Shown: positions 9,049-17,510 of the stretch, piece by piece | How the letters are laid out: each line of letters opens with the position of its first letter | How positions within the stretch are numbered: position 1 is the first letter of the stretch | Made by a program: the position numbers and the translations under genes | NCBI GenBank assembly: GCA_963691835.1 | Contig: OY829383.1 | Location: 310,001 to 374,000, forward strand | Length of the DNA stretch: 64,000 nt | Reading direction: 5' to 3' | Origin: G963691835 sp963691835 | GTDB taxonomy: Bacteria; Pseudomonadota; Alphaproteobacteria; Thalassobaculales; Thalassobaculaceae | The notes under the pieces: model-generated | What the model saw: only the letters and a program-made list of their open reading frames with translations | The model's database searches: none | What the model was told of the DNA's origin: nothing

Positions 9049-9744
9049 ATGGTCAAAAGAATATTCTATAAAATCGCCCCACTAATCATTGTCATTGTTC
9101 TAGCACATCTCAGCATTTCTTCAGCTAATGTGTTGGTAACGCCCACGCGCATCGTGCTAACGGACGATAGTCCGAACGCCACGTACACGGCAGTCAACCG
9201 GTCACAAGACACAAAGATCGTGACTGTAGAGTGGCGGCAGCTTCAGATGCTGCCGTCCGGAAGACTGGAGCGGGTCGACAACAACGCCCCAGGCTCGGCG
9301 AGCGGTCTAGTCAGTGTTTCTCCGCAGCGTATGAGATTGGGGCCCGGAGAGCGCCAGTTGATCCGCGTGCGGCGTCGCGCCATCCCAGACCTTCCCCAAG
9401 GCGAATACATATCGCACCTGACGTTCGTCCCGAGATCTGCGCCGAAAGAGCCGTCCTCAAACGACGATGAATCTGAGTCGGGTACTCTTGGGTTGGACCT
9501 TCAGGTCAATCTTGTCATTTCAACACCCGTCATTGTTCGAAGAGGGACGGTACAGGCATCGGCCAATCTAAGCGTGGCCGGCCTATCTCAGGATCCAGCT
9601 GGATTCAGCGTGTCCATCAAAAGGACCGGCCTCGCCAGCACTTATGGAAACATCGAGATCTACTGGTCGAAGGATGGCCAGGATCCCAGTCTGATCGCCT
9701 TAAAGAATGGCTTTAGATCTATCCGAATGTTTCCCAACGGATGA
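9049..9744 (+). CDS. Fimbrial periplasmic chaperone, PapD-like, apparently frameshifted near the 3' end
   Basis: Pilus-assembly chaperone of 231 aa before the stop. Signal peptide about residues 1-26. The mature protein begins VLVTPTRIVLTDDSPNATY, the first strand of the PapD-like immunoglobulin domain, and RMRLGPGERQLIRVRRR is the typical segment that contacts subunits. The frame stops at 9742 just after RSIRMFPNG, before the last strands expected of domain 2. The overlapping -1 frame carries on as MTFVPLRDKQG...MIYRD to 9860, which looks like the missing C-terminus. It therefore reads as one gene split by a single-base change, or as a two-part product joined at an ATGA overlap. Confidence 0.68.
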   Translation: MVKRIFYKIAPLIIVIVLAHLSISSANVLVTPTRIVLTDDSPNATYTAVNRSQDTKIVTVEWRQLQMLPSGRLERVDNNAPGSASGLVSVSPQRMRLGPGERQLIRVRRRAIPDLPQGEYISHLTFVPRSAPKEPSSNDDESESGTLGLDLQVNLVISTPVIVRRGTVQASANLSVAGLSQDPAGFSVSIKRTGLASTYGNIEIYWSKDGQDPSLIALKNGFRSIRMFPNG

Positions 9745-9860
9745 CGTTCGTACCGCTACGGGATAAGCAGGGTTCTATCCAACCCGGCATCATCCAAATG
9801 ATCTACCGGGACGCCGTTACGTCGGAACCAATCGCTCAATCTGCGGCTCGATTGCGTTAG
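9741..9860 (+). other. Out-of-frame C-terminal piece of the fimbrial chaperone
   Basis: This 39-codon frame begins with ATG overlapping the chaperone stop (ATGA at 9741-9744) and ends at TAG 9858-9860, three bases before the usher GTG. Its content (FVPLR...IQPGIIQMIYRD) resembles the final strands of PapD-like chaperones. No canonical slippery heptamer is in the right phase. Confidence 0.5.
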
Positions 9861-9863
9861 ACA

Positions 9864-12800
9864 GTGGGCCCTCACCCGGATCGCGGGGTATGGCGCCGAT
9901 GGCGGTTTGGCCGTGTGGCCCTCGTCACCGGTCTGGCTGTTTCGTGTTTGGCGAATGTCGACGGTTCACTTGCGGTGGAACCCGCTCGGCCGTTCGACCT
10001 GCATCAGATCCGGTCGACAATCCTGGAGACTCTTCCAAGGCTGCGGGCCGCATTCCCGCCGGAGACCCGGCGGCCGCCCAGTCGTGAAGGCCGTCCCAGT
10101 GGGGCCGGTTTGTTCGAAGGGACCGAGCTCTACCTCGCGGGCCGCATCGGTAAGTTCGTCTTCAATGATGAGATCAACGCACATGTGGAGAACGACCGGC
10201 TCTACATCGATGCGGAAGAGCTGTTTGTGGAACTCGACTTCCCGATCGATATCGATCTTGAACAGGGCCGTCTCTCTGGCTGGTACCTGAAGGAGGACAA
10301 TCTTGTTCAGGTCGATCTCGCTTCCGGTCGCGCGGAGGTGGGGGATCGGCAGGTCACGCTGGAGGGGGATGATGTCATTCGTGTGCGGGGACGGCTTTTC
10401 TTGAGCCTGAAGGGTGTTGCGACCCTCTTCGACATTCAGATAGAGCCAGACTATCGCGCCCTCCTTCTCGATCTTGATTCGGCCGACCCCCTGCCCTTCG
10501 AAGAGAAGCTTCAGCGGCGGGACCGGGCGGCGCGGATTCTTCGGTCGAAGACGCCGCCGTCCACCCTTCCGCCGACACCGGGCGTGGCGCCGCGCGTGCC
10601 TATCTTGGAGCTGCAATCGACCCGGCGGTTGCAGGTGCGGGACAGCGGGACGAGCCAGCAGAGCGGCAGCCACACCGTCGGCGGCAGCGCGGCCGTGGGC
10701 GCCGGGCGGCTCGACTTGTTCGCAAGCGGCACGGACGATGACCCCATCCAGGCCACGACGGTCACGATCGACTACGAATCCCCGGAACGGGATCTGCTGG
10801 GCCGGGCCGAGGCCAGCGAGGTTACCATCGGTGACGTCTCCTCCGTCCGGCAGACCCTGCTCGGCAGTGGAGGGCAGGAACGGGGCATCTATGTCAGCAA
10901 CCGGGGGCTGGGCACGCTGTCGGACACCGGCTCCACCGTCATTGAGGGGGACGTTCCACCCGACTGGGACATCGAGCTCTACCGGGACGGCGTTCTGATC
11001 GATTTCCAGACCTCGGGCACCGACGGGCGGTATGAGTTCCCGGACGTGCCGATCATCAGCCTGAAAGACGAGATCAAGCTGGTCCTGTTGGGCCCGCAAG
11101 GTCAGCGCCGGGAAGAGATCGTCCCGCTTGATCCCGACATCGACGTGGGCCGGAAGGTCGTCTACCAGGTGTCTTTGACCCAGCAGAACACCAAGCTCGC
11201 CAGCGAGATCACCGAAGATGCGACCGGCGGCGACACCGGCATCCGGCCCGCCGGCAACATCCGCTATGTCATCAACCCGGCACTGACCGCCCAGGCCGGC
11301 GCCGAGATCCTGCAGAGCGATGGTCGGTCCCGGGTGGTCAGCGAGGCGAGCCTTGAGTACAACCCAAAGGGCCGGTCGGCGCGTGTCCGTTTCGCCAAGG
11401 ATTGGATGGGCGGTGAGGGGATTGGCGTGACCTACCGGGACCGTCTCGGCCCCCTCTCCTTCCGGGCGGAACAGCAGTATTTCAGCGACTTCATGAAGGC
11501 CGACGGCAGCGAGGAGTCCACGGTATCCGAAACCGACCTGGACCTTTCCGTGCGCGTGAAGCCGTTCAAGAAGGGGCCCAGTTTCAGTGCCCAGGCCAGC
11601 GGCTCCCACGAGCTTTTGGACAGCGACCGGCAAGATGTCAGCCTCGTCGGCGCGCTGAGCGCGTCCCTCAGTCCGGCCTCCCTGTCGAACCAGGTGACGT
11701 GGTCGGTCGACTACGGGCCGGACGGAGAGTCATCGGACAGCGTCGACGGTCTGGCCCAGGCGTCACTCCGGATCTATGGTGTCAGTTTCCAGGGGCGCCT
11801 GGAATACGACATCAGCCCGGTGCGGGAGATCGACTCCGCCAGCCTGTCGGCCAGTTGGACCCAACCTCCCTACACCCAGCCCCAGATCAAGATCACCCGC
11901 AATCAGTCTTCGGACAGCACCGAGTTGTCCGCACTGGCAAAGGTCGATCTCGGCAAGGCGACCCTGACACCGCGCCTGACCGTGGACGACAGCAGCAATG
12001 GCAGCCTGTTCCTGAGCTTGCAGACGAACTTGCTGTCGGAGCCGTTCGACAATTCGCTCTATGCGTCGAACCAGAAGATGCGGCAGTCGGGCACCGCCAT
12101 CGCGCAGGTCTTCATTGACGAGGACGAGGATGGCACGTTCGGCCCCGGCGACGTGCTTCTGCCGGAGGTCGGGGTCAGCTCTCCACAGCTGAAGCGGCGT
12201 TCTGAGACCAACGAGTCAGGAGTCGCGGTCCTGACGAACCTGCGGCCCTACATCCGGACGGATCTCGTCGTGGACAGACACACGCTTGAAGATCCCTACC
12301 TTTTGTCGGCACCGGAGGGCTACTCGGTCCGCACCCGCCCCGGCCTGCCGACCAGCACCGCCTTGCCGGTGGTCCGGACTTGGCGCATTCCCGGTCGAGT
12401 GGTGGCGCGGGATGCCCAAGGCCTTATCCGGCCGGTCTCGGGAGTGCCGATCTCGCCGCGCAGTCTCGACGGGTTCGAGGCGACGTCCACCGTCTCGGAG
12501 CCGGATGGTGTCTTCGAGTTCTCGTTCGTTCGCCAAGGTGTGTATGAGATCTCCGCCAACCCCGCGCCCGGCCTGATGATCACGGGGCCAAGACCGCAAC
12601 GGATCGGGATCGGGCGCGGCTACACGCCGATCGAGAACATCGATCTTGTTCTGGCGGACGATGGCCAACTTCCCTACGTCGCCTTGAACAGCCTTGCGAC
12701 GGCCGCCGGCGCACCGCCACCAACCGCCTTTATCCCGCTTCATGAAGCAGACGACGAGGCGTTCAGCGCCGGCACAGAGCAGGCATCCGCGGACGTATCC

Positions 12801-13103
12801 GACCTTGAGCCGGAGGAGAGTTCCACGGACACCTATCTCCTCTATCTCGGGAAGTTCAGATCCCGGTTCGGGCTCTATGCGGCTTGGAGCTACTTGTACT
12901 CGCTGGACGACCAGCTTGATTTGCCGCCCGCGTTGGCGATGCCAAGCAGTTCGGACAACCATCTGAGGCTCTACGCCGGGCCGGAGCGGGACCGGGCGTC
13001 CGCCGAGTCGTTGTGTGCCGGCATTCTGCGGGTGTGGCGCGCCTGTAGCGTTGTGCCGGTTCCGGCGGCACTTGTCCGGCAAACAGCAAGACTTTCCCAA
13101 TAG
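9864..13103 (+). CDS. Fimbrial usher-like outer-membrane protein with C-terminal SPOR-like domain
   Basis: Large exported protein of 1079 aa, presumed to be the outer-membrane pore through which the fimbria is assembled. GTG start three bases after the chaperone remnant; signal-type hydrophobic segment about residues 17-37. Near residues 360-420, PPDWDIELYRDGVLIDF, then TDGRYEFPDVP and later GRKVVYQVSL, match the plug/barrel region of CS1/alpha-type ushers. A long beta-rich barrel follows. A calcium-site-like DEDEDGTFGPGD and a carboxypeptidase-regulatory-like segment follow (about 750-930). The last ~80 residues (989-1070; YLLYLGKF...LRLYAGPERDRASAESLC) resemble a SPOR peptidoglycan-binding domain, which is not part of standard ushers. 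Confidence 0.72.
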   Translation: MGPHPDRGVWRRWRFGRVALVTGLAVSCLANVDGSLAVEPARPFDLHQIRSTILETLPRLRAAFPPETRRPPSREGRPSGAGLFEGTELYLAGRIGKFVFNDEINAHVENDRLYIDAEELFVELDFPIDIDLEQGRLSGWYLKEDNLVQVDLASGRAEVGDRQVTLEGDDVIRVRGRLFLSLKGVATLFDIQIEPDYRALLLDLDSADPLPFEEKLQRRDRAARILRSKTPPSTLPPTPGVAPRVPILELQSTRRLQVRDSGTSQQSGSHTVGGSAAVGAGRLDLFASGTDDDPIQATTVTIDYESPERDLLGRAEASEVTIGDVSSVRQTLLGSGGQERGIYVSNRGLGTLSDTGSTVIEGDVPPDWDIELYRDGVLIDFQTSGTDGRYEFPDVPIISLKDEIKLVLLGPQGQRREEIVPLDPDIDVGRKVVYQVSLTQQNTKLASEITEDATGGDTGIRPAGNIRYVINPALTAQAGAEILQSDGRSRVVSEASLEYNPKGRSARVRFAKDWMGGEGIGVTYRDRLGPLSFRAEQQYFSDFMKADGSEESTVSETDLDLSVRVKPFKKGPSFSAQASGSHELLDSDRQDVSLVGALSASLSPASLSNQVTWSVDYGPDGESSDSVDGLAQASLRIYGVSFQGRLEYDISPVREIDSASLSASWTQPPYTQPQIKITRNQSSDSTELSALAKVDLGKATLTPRLTVDDSSNGSLFLSLQTNLLSEPFDNSLYASNQKMRQSGTAIAQVFIDEDEDGTFGPGDVLLPEVGVSSPQLKRRSETNESGVAVLTNLRPYIRTDLVVDRHTLEDPYLLSAPEGYSVRTRPGLPTSTALPVVRTWRIPGRVVARDAQGLIRPVSGVPISPRSLDGFEATSTVSEPDGVFEFSFVRQGVYEISANPAPGLMITGPRPQRIGIGRGYTPIENIDLVLADDGQLPYVALNSLATAAGAPPPTAFIPLHEADDEAFSAGTEQASADVSDLEPEESSTDTYLLYLGKFRSRFGLYAAWSYLYSLDDQLDLPPALAMPSSSDNHLRLYAGPERDRASAESLCAGILRVWRACSVVPVPAALVRQTARLSQ

Positions 13104-13202
13104 TTCCATCCCGTCACTTACGGTCTGGCCACTTCCAGTTCTGCCATATTTGGTGCTGGCGGACAGCCGTAATACATTATCCTGCGTTTTAATGATTGGC
13201 GT

Positions 13203-14285
13203 TTGGATATTCTTTTGGGCTTGGGATTGACCCTCGGCCAGCGCGTCTACTCTTCGGCGCGCATTGTCGGGCTTCTCTCGGTAGTAGCTGTCGCCGTTGC
13301 TGCCTGTTCAGACAGCGCCAAAGATTCTCGGCTGCCCCGTGTCCTTACCGGAGCGGAAACGGCGGTGTTGCCGGAAATTTCCTTACAGAGTACGCCTCCG
13401 TCGCTTTCCGCGGATCCTGCACCGTCTTACGACGGACCGGCCGACCAAGCCGAAACCTCGGAAGACGCGGAAGGATCAACCGATGCCCCCGCCGCCGCGA
13501 CACAAGCCGCTCCATCAGCGCGACCCGCAGTGGGTATCGACAAACAGGCCAGACAGTCCCTGAAGGACATCGAGAAACGGCTTGCCGGGCTGGAAAAGCA
13601 ACTCACCGACATCCGGCCGACGCTCGACCGCCTTATCCTTGTGGAGAACGACATCCACGCCCTTTTGGACAAGATGGAACTGATCGCCTACGAGTCTGCG
13701 AAAGCGCCAGCCCCCGCAGCCGCGTCTGAAACGAACGCCGATAAGGGCACGTTCTCCCCATCGCCCCTGGTTCCGTTGGCGCCGTTGAGTGTCGCACCGC
13801 AAGTCGAGCAGCCTGCGCGGCCGATGCCTCTCTCTGCGGCACCGGCGCCGTCATCGATCGATGCCACCTCTTCCAATGACAAAGCCATCCCGACACTGAC
13901 GCTGGAAGCTCCGCCCGCACCGCAGACAGTCTCAGCCCCGCCCGCCGCCTCGGAGGCACCTACAGACACCCCAGCAGAGGAAGCCCCGCCGCCTCCCACC
14001 AAACAGGCATCACCCCAGCAGACATCTGTGGATGACAAGATTGGGATGCATCTGGCGACCTACAGCTCGATGAAGAATCTGGAACGGGGCTGGCGGATTC
14101 TATCGGGCCGGTTTCCGGTCGAGCTTGGTGGACTTACCTCGAGAACCGCTCAAGTCCTGGGCGTTGGTGGAGACGCGACACTCTATCGCCTGATTGCCGG
14201 GCCTTTGTCGGAACGCCCGGATGCCTTAGCGAGATGCGAGAGCCTGCGCGCAGCCGAACAGTACTGCCAGCTCAAGAGCTTCTAG
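13203..14285 (+). CDS. Putative lipoprotein with coiled coil and C-terminal SPOR-like domain
   Basis: Envelope protein of about 360 aa. A hydrophobic segment ends in a lipobox (VAVAAC, Cys35 from the TTG at 13203). Then come a coiled-coil-like stretch (about 118-170, KDIEKRLAGLEKQLTDI), a long Pro/Ala-rich linker, and a SPOR-like domain at 280-360 (IGMHLATYSS...YRLIAGPLSERPDA). The start is uncertain: TTG codons at 13203, 13215, 13221 and 13227 are all possible and no clear Shine-Dalgarno is present. It follows the usher gene by about 100 bases, and the shared SPOR-like ending suggests the two proteins work at the same peptidoglycan site. Function otherwise unknown. Confidence 0.65.
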   Translation: MDILLGLGLTLGQRVYSSARIVGLLSVVAVAVAACSDSAKDSRLPRVLTGAETAVLPEISLQSTPPSLSADPAPSYDGPADQAETSEDAEGSTDAPAAATQAAPSARPAVGIDKQARQSLKDIEKRLAGLEKQLTDIRPTLDRLILVENDIHALLDKMELIAYESAKAPAPAAASETNADKGTFSPSPLVPLAPLSVAPQVEQPARPMPLSAAPAPSSIDATSSNDKAIPTLTLEAPPAPQTVSAPPAASEAPTDTPAEEAPPPPTKQASPQQTSVDDKIGMHLATYSSMKNLERGWRILSGRFPVELGGLTSRTAQVLGVGGDATLYRLIAGPLSERPDALARCESLRAAEQYCQLKSF

Positions 14286-14351
14286 AGCCATATCAGCAGT
14301 CATTGAATTTGCTTATAAAACAAATAGATAGAGCAGAATCACGACCTGCGC

Positions 14352-14373
14352 CTTGATCACAAAGTGATCCAAG
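14352..14373. repeat. Imperfect inverted repeat between genes
   Basis: CTTGATCAC and GTGATCCAAG face each other around AAA, with one bulged base. It lies in the 190-base gap after the SPOR lipoprotein gene and could be an operator or weak terminator. No T-run follows. Confidence 0.35.
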
Positions 14374-14474
14374 TGCCGGGCGATCTCCCCTAGCTCCCTC
14401 ACGTTCATCAACAGTACAGTTGCGCCTCAGGCTCGGAGAACAGAGCCATCGTCAAACTCTGTCGGGAGGTGGGC

Positions 14475-14969
14475 ATGTCAGACCAGAAACCAACGATCAC
14501 ACTCGAGCAGCTCCAAGGCGCCGTCGGGATGCGGGCGTCCGCCTACGCGCATGTTTTCGACGTCCTAAGCGAACGCTACGACACGGAGACGGCGGTCGAG
14601 GTTCTTGGCGAAGCGACGTATCGATTGGGCCTGGAAATGGGAGAGAGGTTCGAGACGTTTGGACCGAGCGATGTCCGTGGGCTTCTTACGGCCTTTCTGG
14701 CGGGTATTCCCGGCCGCGACGACCTCTTTCAGCCTGAGATCACCAAAGACGAGACGGACGGGTTCGAGATTCGGTTTCACCGTTGTCCGCTGAAAGACTT
14801 CTGGGTCGCCAACGGACGATCCGAAACGGATGTTCAGAACCTCTGCCGCGCAGCCGGACGGATCGACGCGGCCCTCTTCGGCAGGGCAGGTTTTGTCTTC
14901 AAAGGGGAGACTTGGTCACCGGGCCGCAACGGTTGCTGCATCCTGAGGGTCGAGCCCGGCCCTGCTTAG
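14475..14969 (+). CDS. L-2-amino-thiazoline-4-carboxylic acid hydrolase-like protein
   Basis: Small soluble protein of 164 aa. The C-terminal half (HRCPLKDFW, then NLCRAAGRIDAALF and WSPGRNGCC) matches my recollection of the ATC-hydrolase-like family, named after an enzyme that opens L-2-amino-thiazoline-4-carboxylate on the way to cysteine. Most family members have no demonstrated activity. I prefer the ATG at 14475 because GGGAGGTG sits at good spacing; GTG at 14469 is in frame too. The gene stands alone and converges on the histidine kinase gene with a six-base gap. Confidence 0.55.
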   Translation: MSDQKPTITLEQLQGAVGMRASAYAHVFDVLSERYDTETAVEVLGEATYRLGLEMGERFETFGPSDVRGLLTAFLAGIPGRDDLFQPEITKDETDGFEIRFHRCPLKDFWVANGRSETDVQNLCRAAGRIDAALFGRAGFVFKGETWSPGRNGCCILRVEPGPA

Positions 14970-14975
14970 GGAACA

Positions 14976-16565
14976 TCATCCGGCAGACAGCGCGCCACCG
15001 CCCGCGCGATCAGCATAACCGGCCAGCGTGGTCCGCAGATCGTTCATCATGATGGGCTTTGAGACGTAACCGTTCATGCCCATCGCAAGATAACGCTCCC
15101 GCGCATCATGTCCGGCGTTCGCAGTAACAGCGATGATTGGAATGTCCTGCTTCGGCGGCGGGAGGTTCCGGATCTGCTCCATAGCACCGACCCCGTCGAG
15201 GCCGGGCATCGTGATATCCATCAGCACCACATCGTAGTCATCTGCAAGGACTGCCTGAACGGCGCCGAACCCATTGTCCACGATGGTCGGGGTGTGGCCG
15301 ATGACCGTCAGCATGTCTCGGATGAGATCCTGATTGAGAACATTATCCTCGGCGACCAAAACACGGAGGCCAGCGGACTCGTCCGCCTTGTTCTCCGGCA
15401 GTTCGACAGGCTTCGGCGCCTCTTCGTTCTCAAGGGTTGCCGGGACTTTGAAGGTGAAAACGGAGCCGCGGCCGAGCTTGCTCTCAATTCCGACGCTGCC
15501 GCTCATGAGGGCTGCGATCTGGCTACAGATAGACAGACCCAGTCCCCACCCACCATTGGACTTGGCGAAGTCCGTATCTGCCCTGACGAAGGGTTTGAAC
15601 AACTTACCCCGTTGCTTGTCGTCGATTCCCGGGCCGGTGTCGGAAACGCTGAAGGAAACGACCGGGCCCAAACTCTCTTCTTCTAACGACTCAACGGTGA
15701 GTGTAACCGCACCGACCTTCGTAAACTTGATCGCGTTGCTGAGATAGTTGTTCAGGACCTGCCGAACCCTGCCAGGATCCGTCACGATCCGCTTGGGCAG
15801 ATTAGGGGCGATGACAAGATAGAAGTTCAGATTCTTCTCGCGCGCCGCCGAGTACCACCAATCGCGCACATCGTTCAGCAAATCATGGAGATCGACCGTC
15901 TCCATATCGATCCGCATTTCACCTGATTCGACCCGGGACAGATCCAAGAGATCCGTCAGCAGCTTCATCAGGTTGTCTCCGGCGCTCAGAATGGCGTCAA
16001 CCTGTTTGGTCTGGCGAAGCGGCAAATAGGATTGTTTCAGAAGGCTCGCAAAACCCAGGATCGCGTTCATGGGCGTCCTGATCTCATGGCTCATGGACGC
16101 GAGAAACCGCGACTTGGCCATGCTCGCTTCTTCAACCTCGGTCGCTTTCTCCTCGAGGGCCTTTCGGGCGGACTCCGCCTCCGAGTTATCGAACATAACG
16201 GCCAGCGACCGAAGCATCTGCCCTTCATCATCAAACTGAGCCGTCGCGGAGAGCAGCACCGGCAGGATCTCGCCTGACTTTCTGACAAAATCGTAACGGA
16301 TGTTGTGGCAGTGATGGGTTGCCATGAAGGATGGCAATACTTCCTCGACCGCCTTGCGTCGGGAGTCGTCCGTGAGGAAGTCGACGGACTTCCGGCCAAC
16401 CATCTCTTCAGGCTCGTAACCGAGAGACTCCGCCCAAAACCGGCTCACCCGCAGAAGCCGGCCTTCCCGATCAATCGAGTGCATCATCACCGGCGCATGC
16501 TCGTACATGACCTCAAACGGGTCGTCGCCGGTATTCCTCCAATGCTCCAGTAAGTTCCGGGTCAT
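14976..16565 (-). CDS. Soluble hybrid sensor histidine kinase (PAS-HisKA-HATPase-REC)
   Basis: Two-component hybrid kinase of 529 aa with no membrane segment, so it senses a cytoplasmic signal. Order: PAS domain about 18-130; short linker helix; HisKA with the phosphorylated H160 in MSHEIRTPMN; HATPase with N box NYLSNAIKF, G1 DTGPGID (about 309-315) and G2 GWGLGLS (339-345); receiver domain about 401-520 with phosphoacceptor D450 in LMDITMPG. The start follows a poor ribosome site. Its output partner is not adjacent; a PAS-only protein is encoded upstream in the same direction. Confidence 0.92.
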   Translation of the reverse strand: MTRNLLEHWRNTGDDPFEVMYEHAPVMMHSIDREGRLLRVSRFWAESLGYEPEEMVGRKSVDFLTDDSRRKAVEEVLPSFMATHHCHNIRYDFVRKSGEILPVLLSATAQFDDEGQMLRSLAVMFDNSEAESARKALEEKATEVEEASMAKSRFLASMSHEIRTPMNAILGFASLLKQSYLPLRQTKQVDAILSAGDNLMKLLTDLLDLSRVESGEMRIDMETVDLHDLLNDVRDWWYSAAREKNLNFYLVIAPNLPKRIVTDPGRVRQVLNNYLSNAIKFTKVGAVTLTVESLEEESLGPVVSFSVSDTGPGIDDKQRGKLFKPFVRADTDFAKSNGGWGLGLSICSQIAALMSGSVGIESKLGRGSVFTFKVPATLENEEAPKPVELPENKADESAGLRVLVAEDNVLNQDLIRDMLTVIGHTPTIVDNGFGAVQAVLADDYDVVLMDITMPGLDGVGAMEQIRNLPPPKQDIPIIAVTANAGHDARERYLAMGMNGYVSKPIMMNDLRTTLAGYADRAGGGALSAG

Positions 16566-16852
16566 GAGGTCGATCCAAGCTCAAGTTGGACGAAAGTCAT
16601 ATCCAATAGATGGTTAATTATGCGTAAACATATCCCCTCGTCTGAGCGTATTGGAGCAGAAAGCCAATCATGTCAGGGAAACAACAAGTTACTAAGATCA
16701 AAAAATTTCATGAGTGAATACGAAACTAGATTTCGCTTTGTTTGAAGAATAATGATTACGATTTTATGATTCCGATTCGATCAGACGATCGAATTGAGAC
16801 ATGAACTACCGGATTCTGGAAATTTTACTCAGGATCGGTTTTGCCGTACAGG
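16566..16852. other. AT-rich intergenic region with a perfect inverted repeat
   Basis: No coding sequence seen. ATTCGATC-AGAC-GATCGAAT (16775-16794) is a perfect 8-bp inverted repeat with a 4-base spacer. It lies upstream of the histidine kinase gene and downstream of the PAS gene, and could be an operator or a small hairpin. The AT-rich part probably carries the kinase promoter. Confidence 0.45.
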
Positions 16853-17398
16853 CTAGTGTATCGCGCCTAACCAAGTCGTGGCCGCCACTCTCAGATCCGC
16901 GTCTGGATGCTGATAGGCCTGAACCCCGATCGTCATATCGATACTCCGTCCGTCAGTCGCCAACGGACAGTGAACGCTTTCATATCCCCGCCATTGCTGG
17001 TCCGACTTCCAAACGACCTTGCCCCGTCGAAAGACAGGACCACGGGTTTCCAGTGGCCTGCGAAAGGTATCAAGGACGTTTGCTCTGTGTTCCCCATAGT
17101 CACACTCGGACACGAGGCGGCCACTCAGATCCCGACGCAAGACTTCAACGAGACTGGTTCCGACAAGCCGGTAGCGAAAATCCTTACCCCCATCAATCAC
17201 GTCCATCATGAGGATCCGGCCGATCCAGGGGCGGACATCAAAAACGTCAAAGTTCTGCCGTCCGGGCAAGAGCCCATCGGTTCGCCAGGAATGCCAAAGG
17301 GCAACAAACTCTTGAATCGACGGGTCCAAAGGTGCGTCTACGATATCCGACGCACCTGCCTTTTCTCCACTTACCTGAGAGTCTTCGGGAGTCGACAA
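16853..17398 (-). CDS. PAS domain protein (PAS_5-like)
   Basis: Soluble 181-aa protein with a single PAS-like domain (about residues 25-160: LWHSWRTDGLLPGRQNFD, ILMMDVIDGGKDFRYRLVGT, then RYESVHCPL-type strands). This matches the alphaproteobacterial PAS_5 family, a sensory fold with no attached output. The start is a TTG at 17398 with GGGAAG upstream. It is on the same strand as the neighbouring hybrid kinase. Ligand and partner are unknown. Confidence 0.7.
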   Translation of the reverse strand: MSTPEDSQVSGEKAGASDIVDAPLDPSIQEFVALWHSWRTDGLLPGRQNFDVFDVRPWIGRILMMDVIDGGKDFRYRLVGTSLVEVLRRDLSGRLVSECDYGEHRANVLDTFRRPLETRGPVFRRGKVVWKSDQQWRGYESVHCPLATDGRSIDMTIGVQAYQHPDADLRVAATTWLGAIH

Positions 17399-17510
17399 GG
17401 TTGCTTCCCAAAACTATACAACCATCAAGCGCAACTATTATAACACTAATGACCGTGGGAATAACGCCAAAAGCATTTGTGACGCCAACAACCCTGAAAA
17501 TCATCCGGCG

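Noticed and set aside
9727..9744. Programmed -1 ribosomal frameshift site in the chaperone
   Set aside because: TTTCCC is present, but the phase is wrong for an X-XXY-YYZ heptamer and no downstream stimulator is evident; a mutation or stop-restart is simpler.
9966..11633. Long open frame (555 codons) antisense to the usher gene
   Set aside because: Product has no recognisable domain, and the plus-strand frame has signal peptide and usher motifs. Long antisense frames are expected in GC-rich coding DNA.
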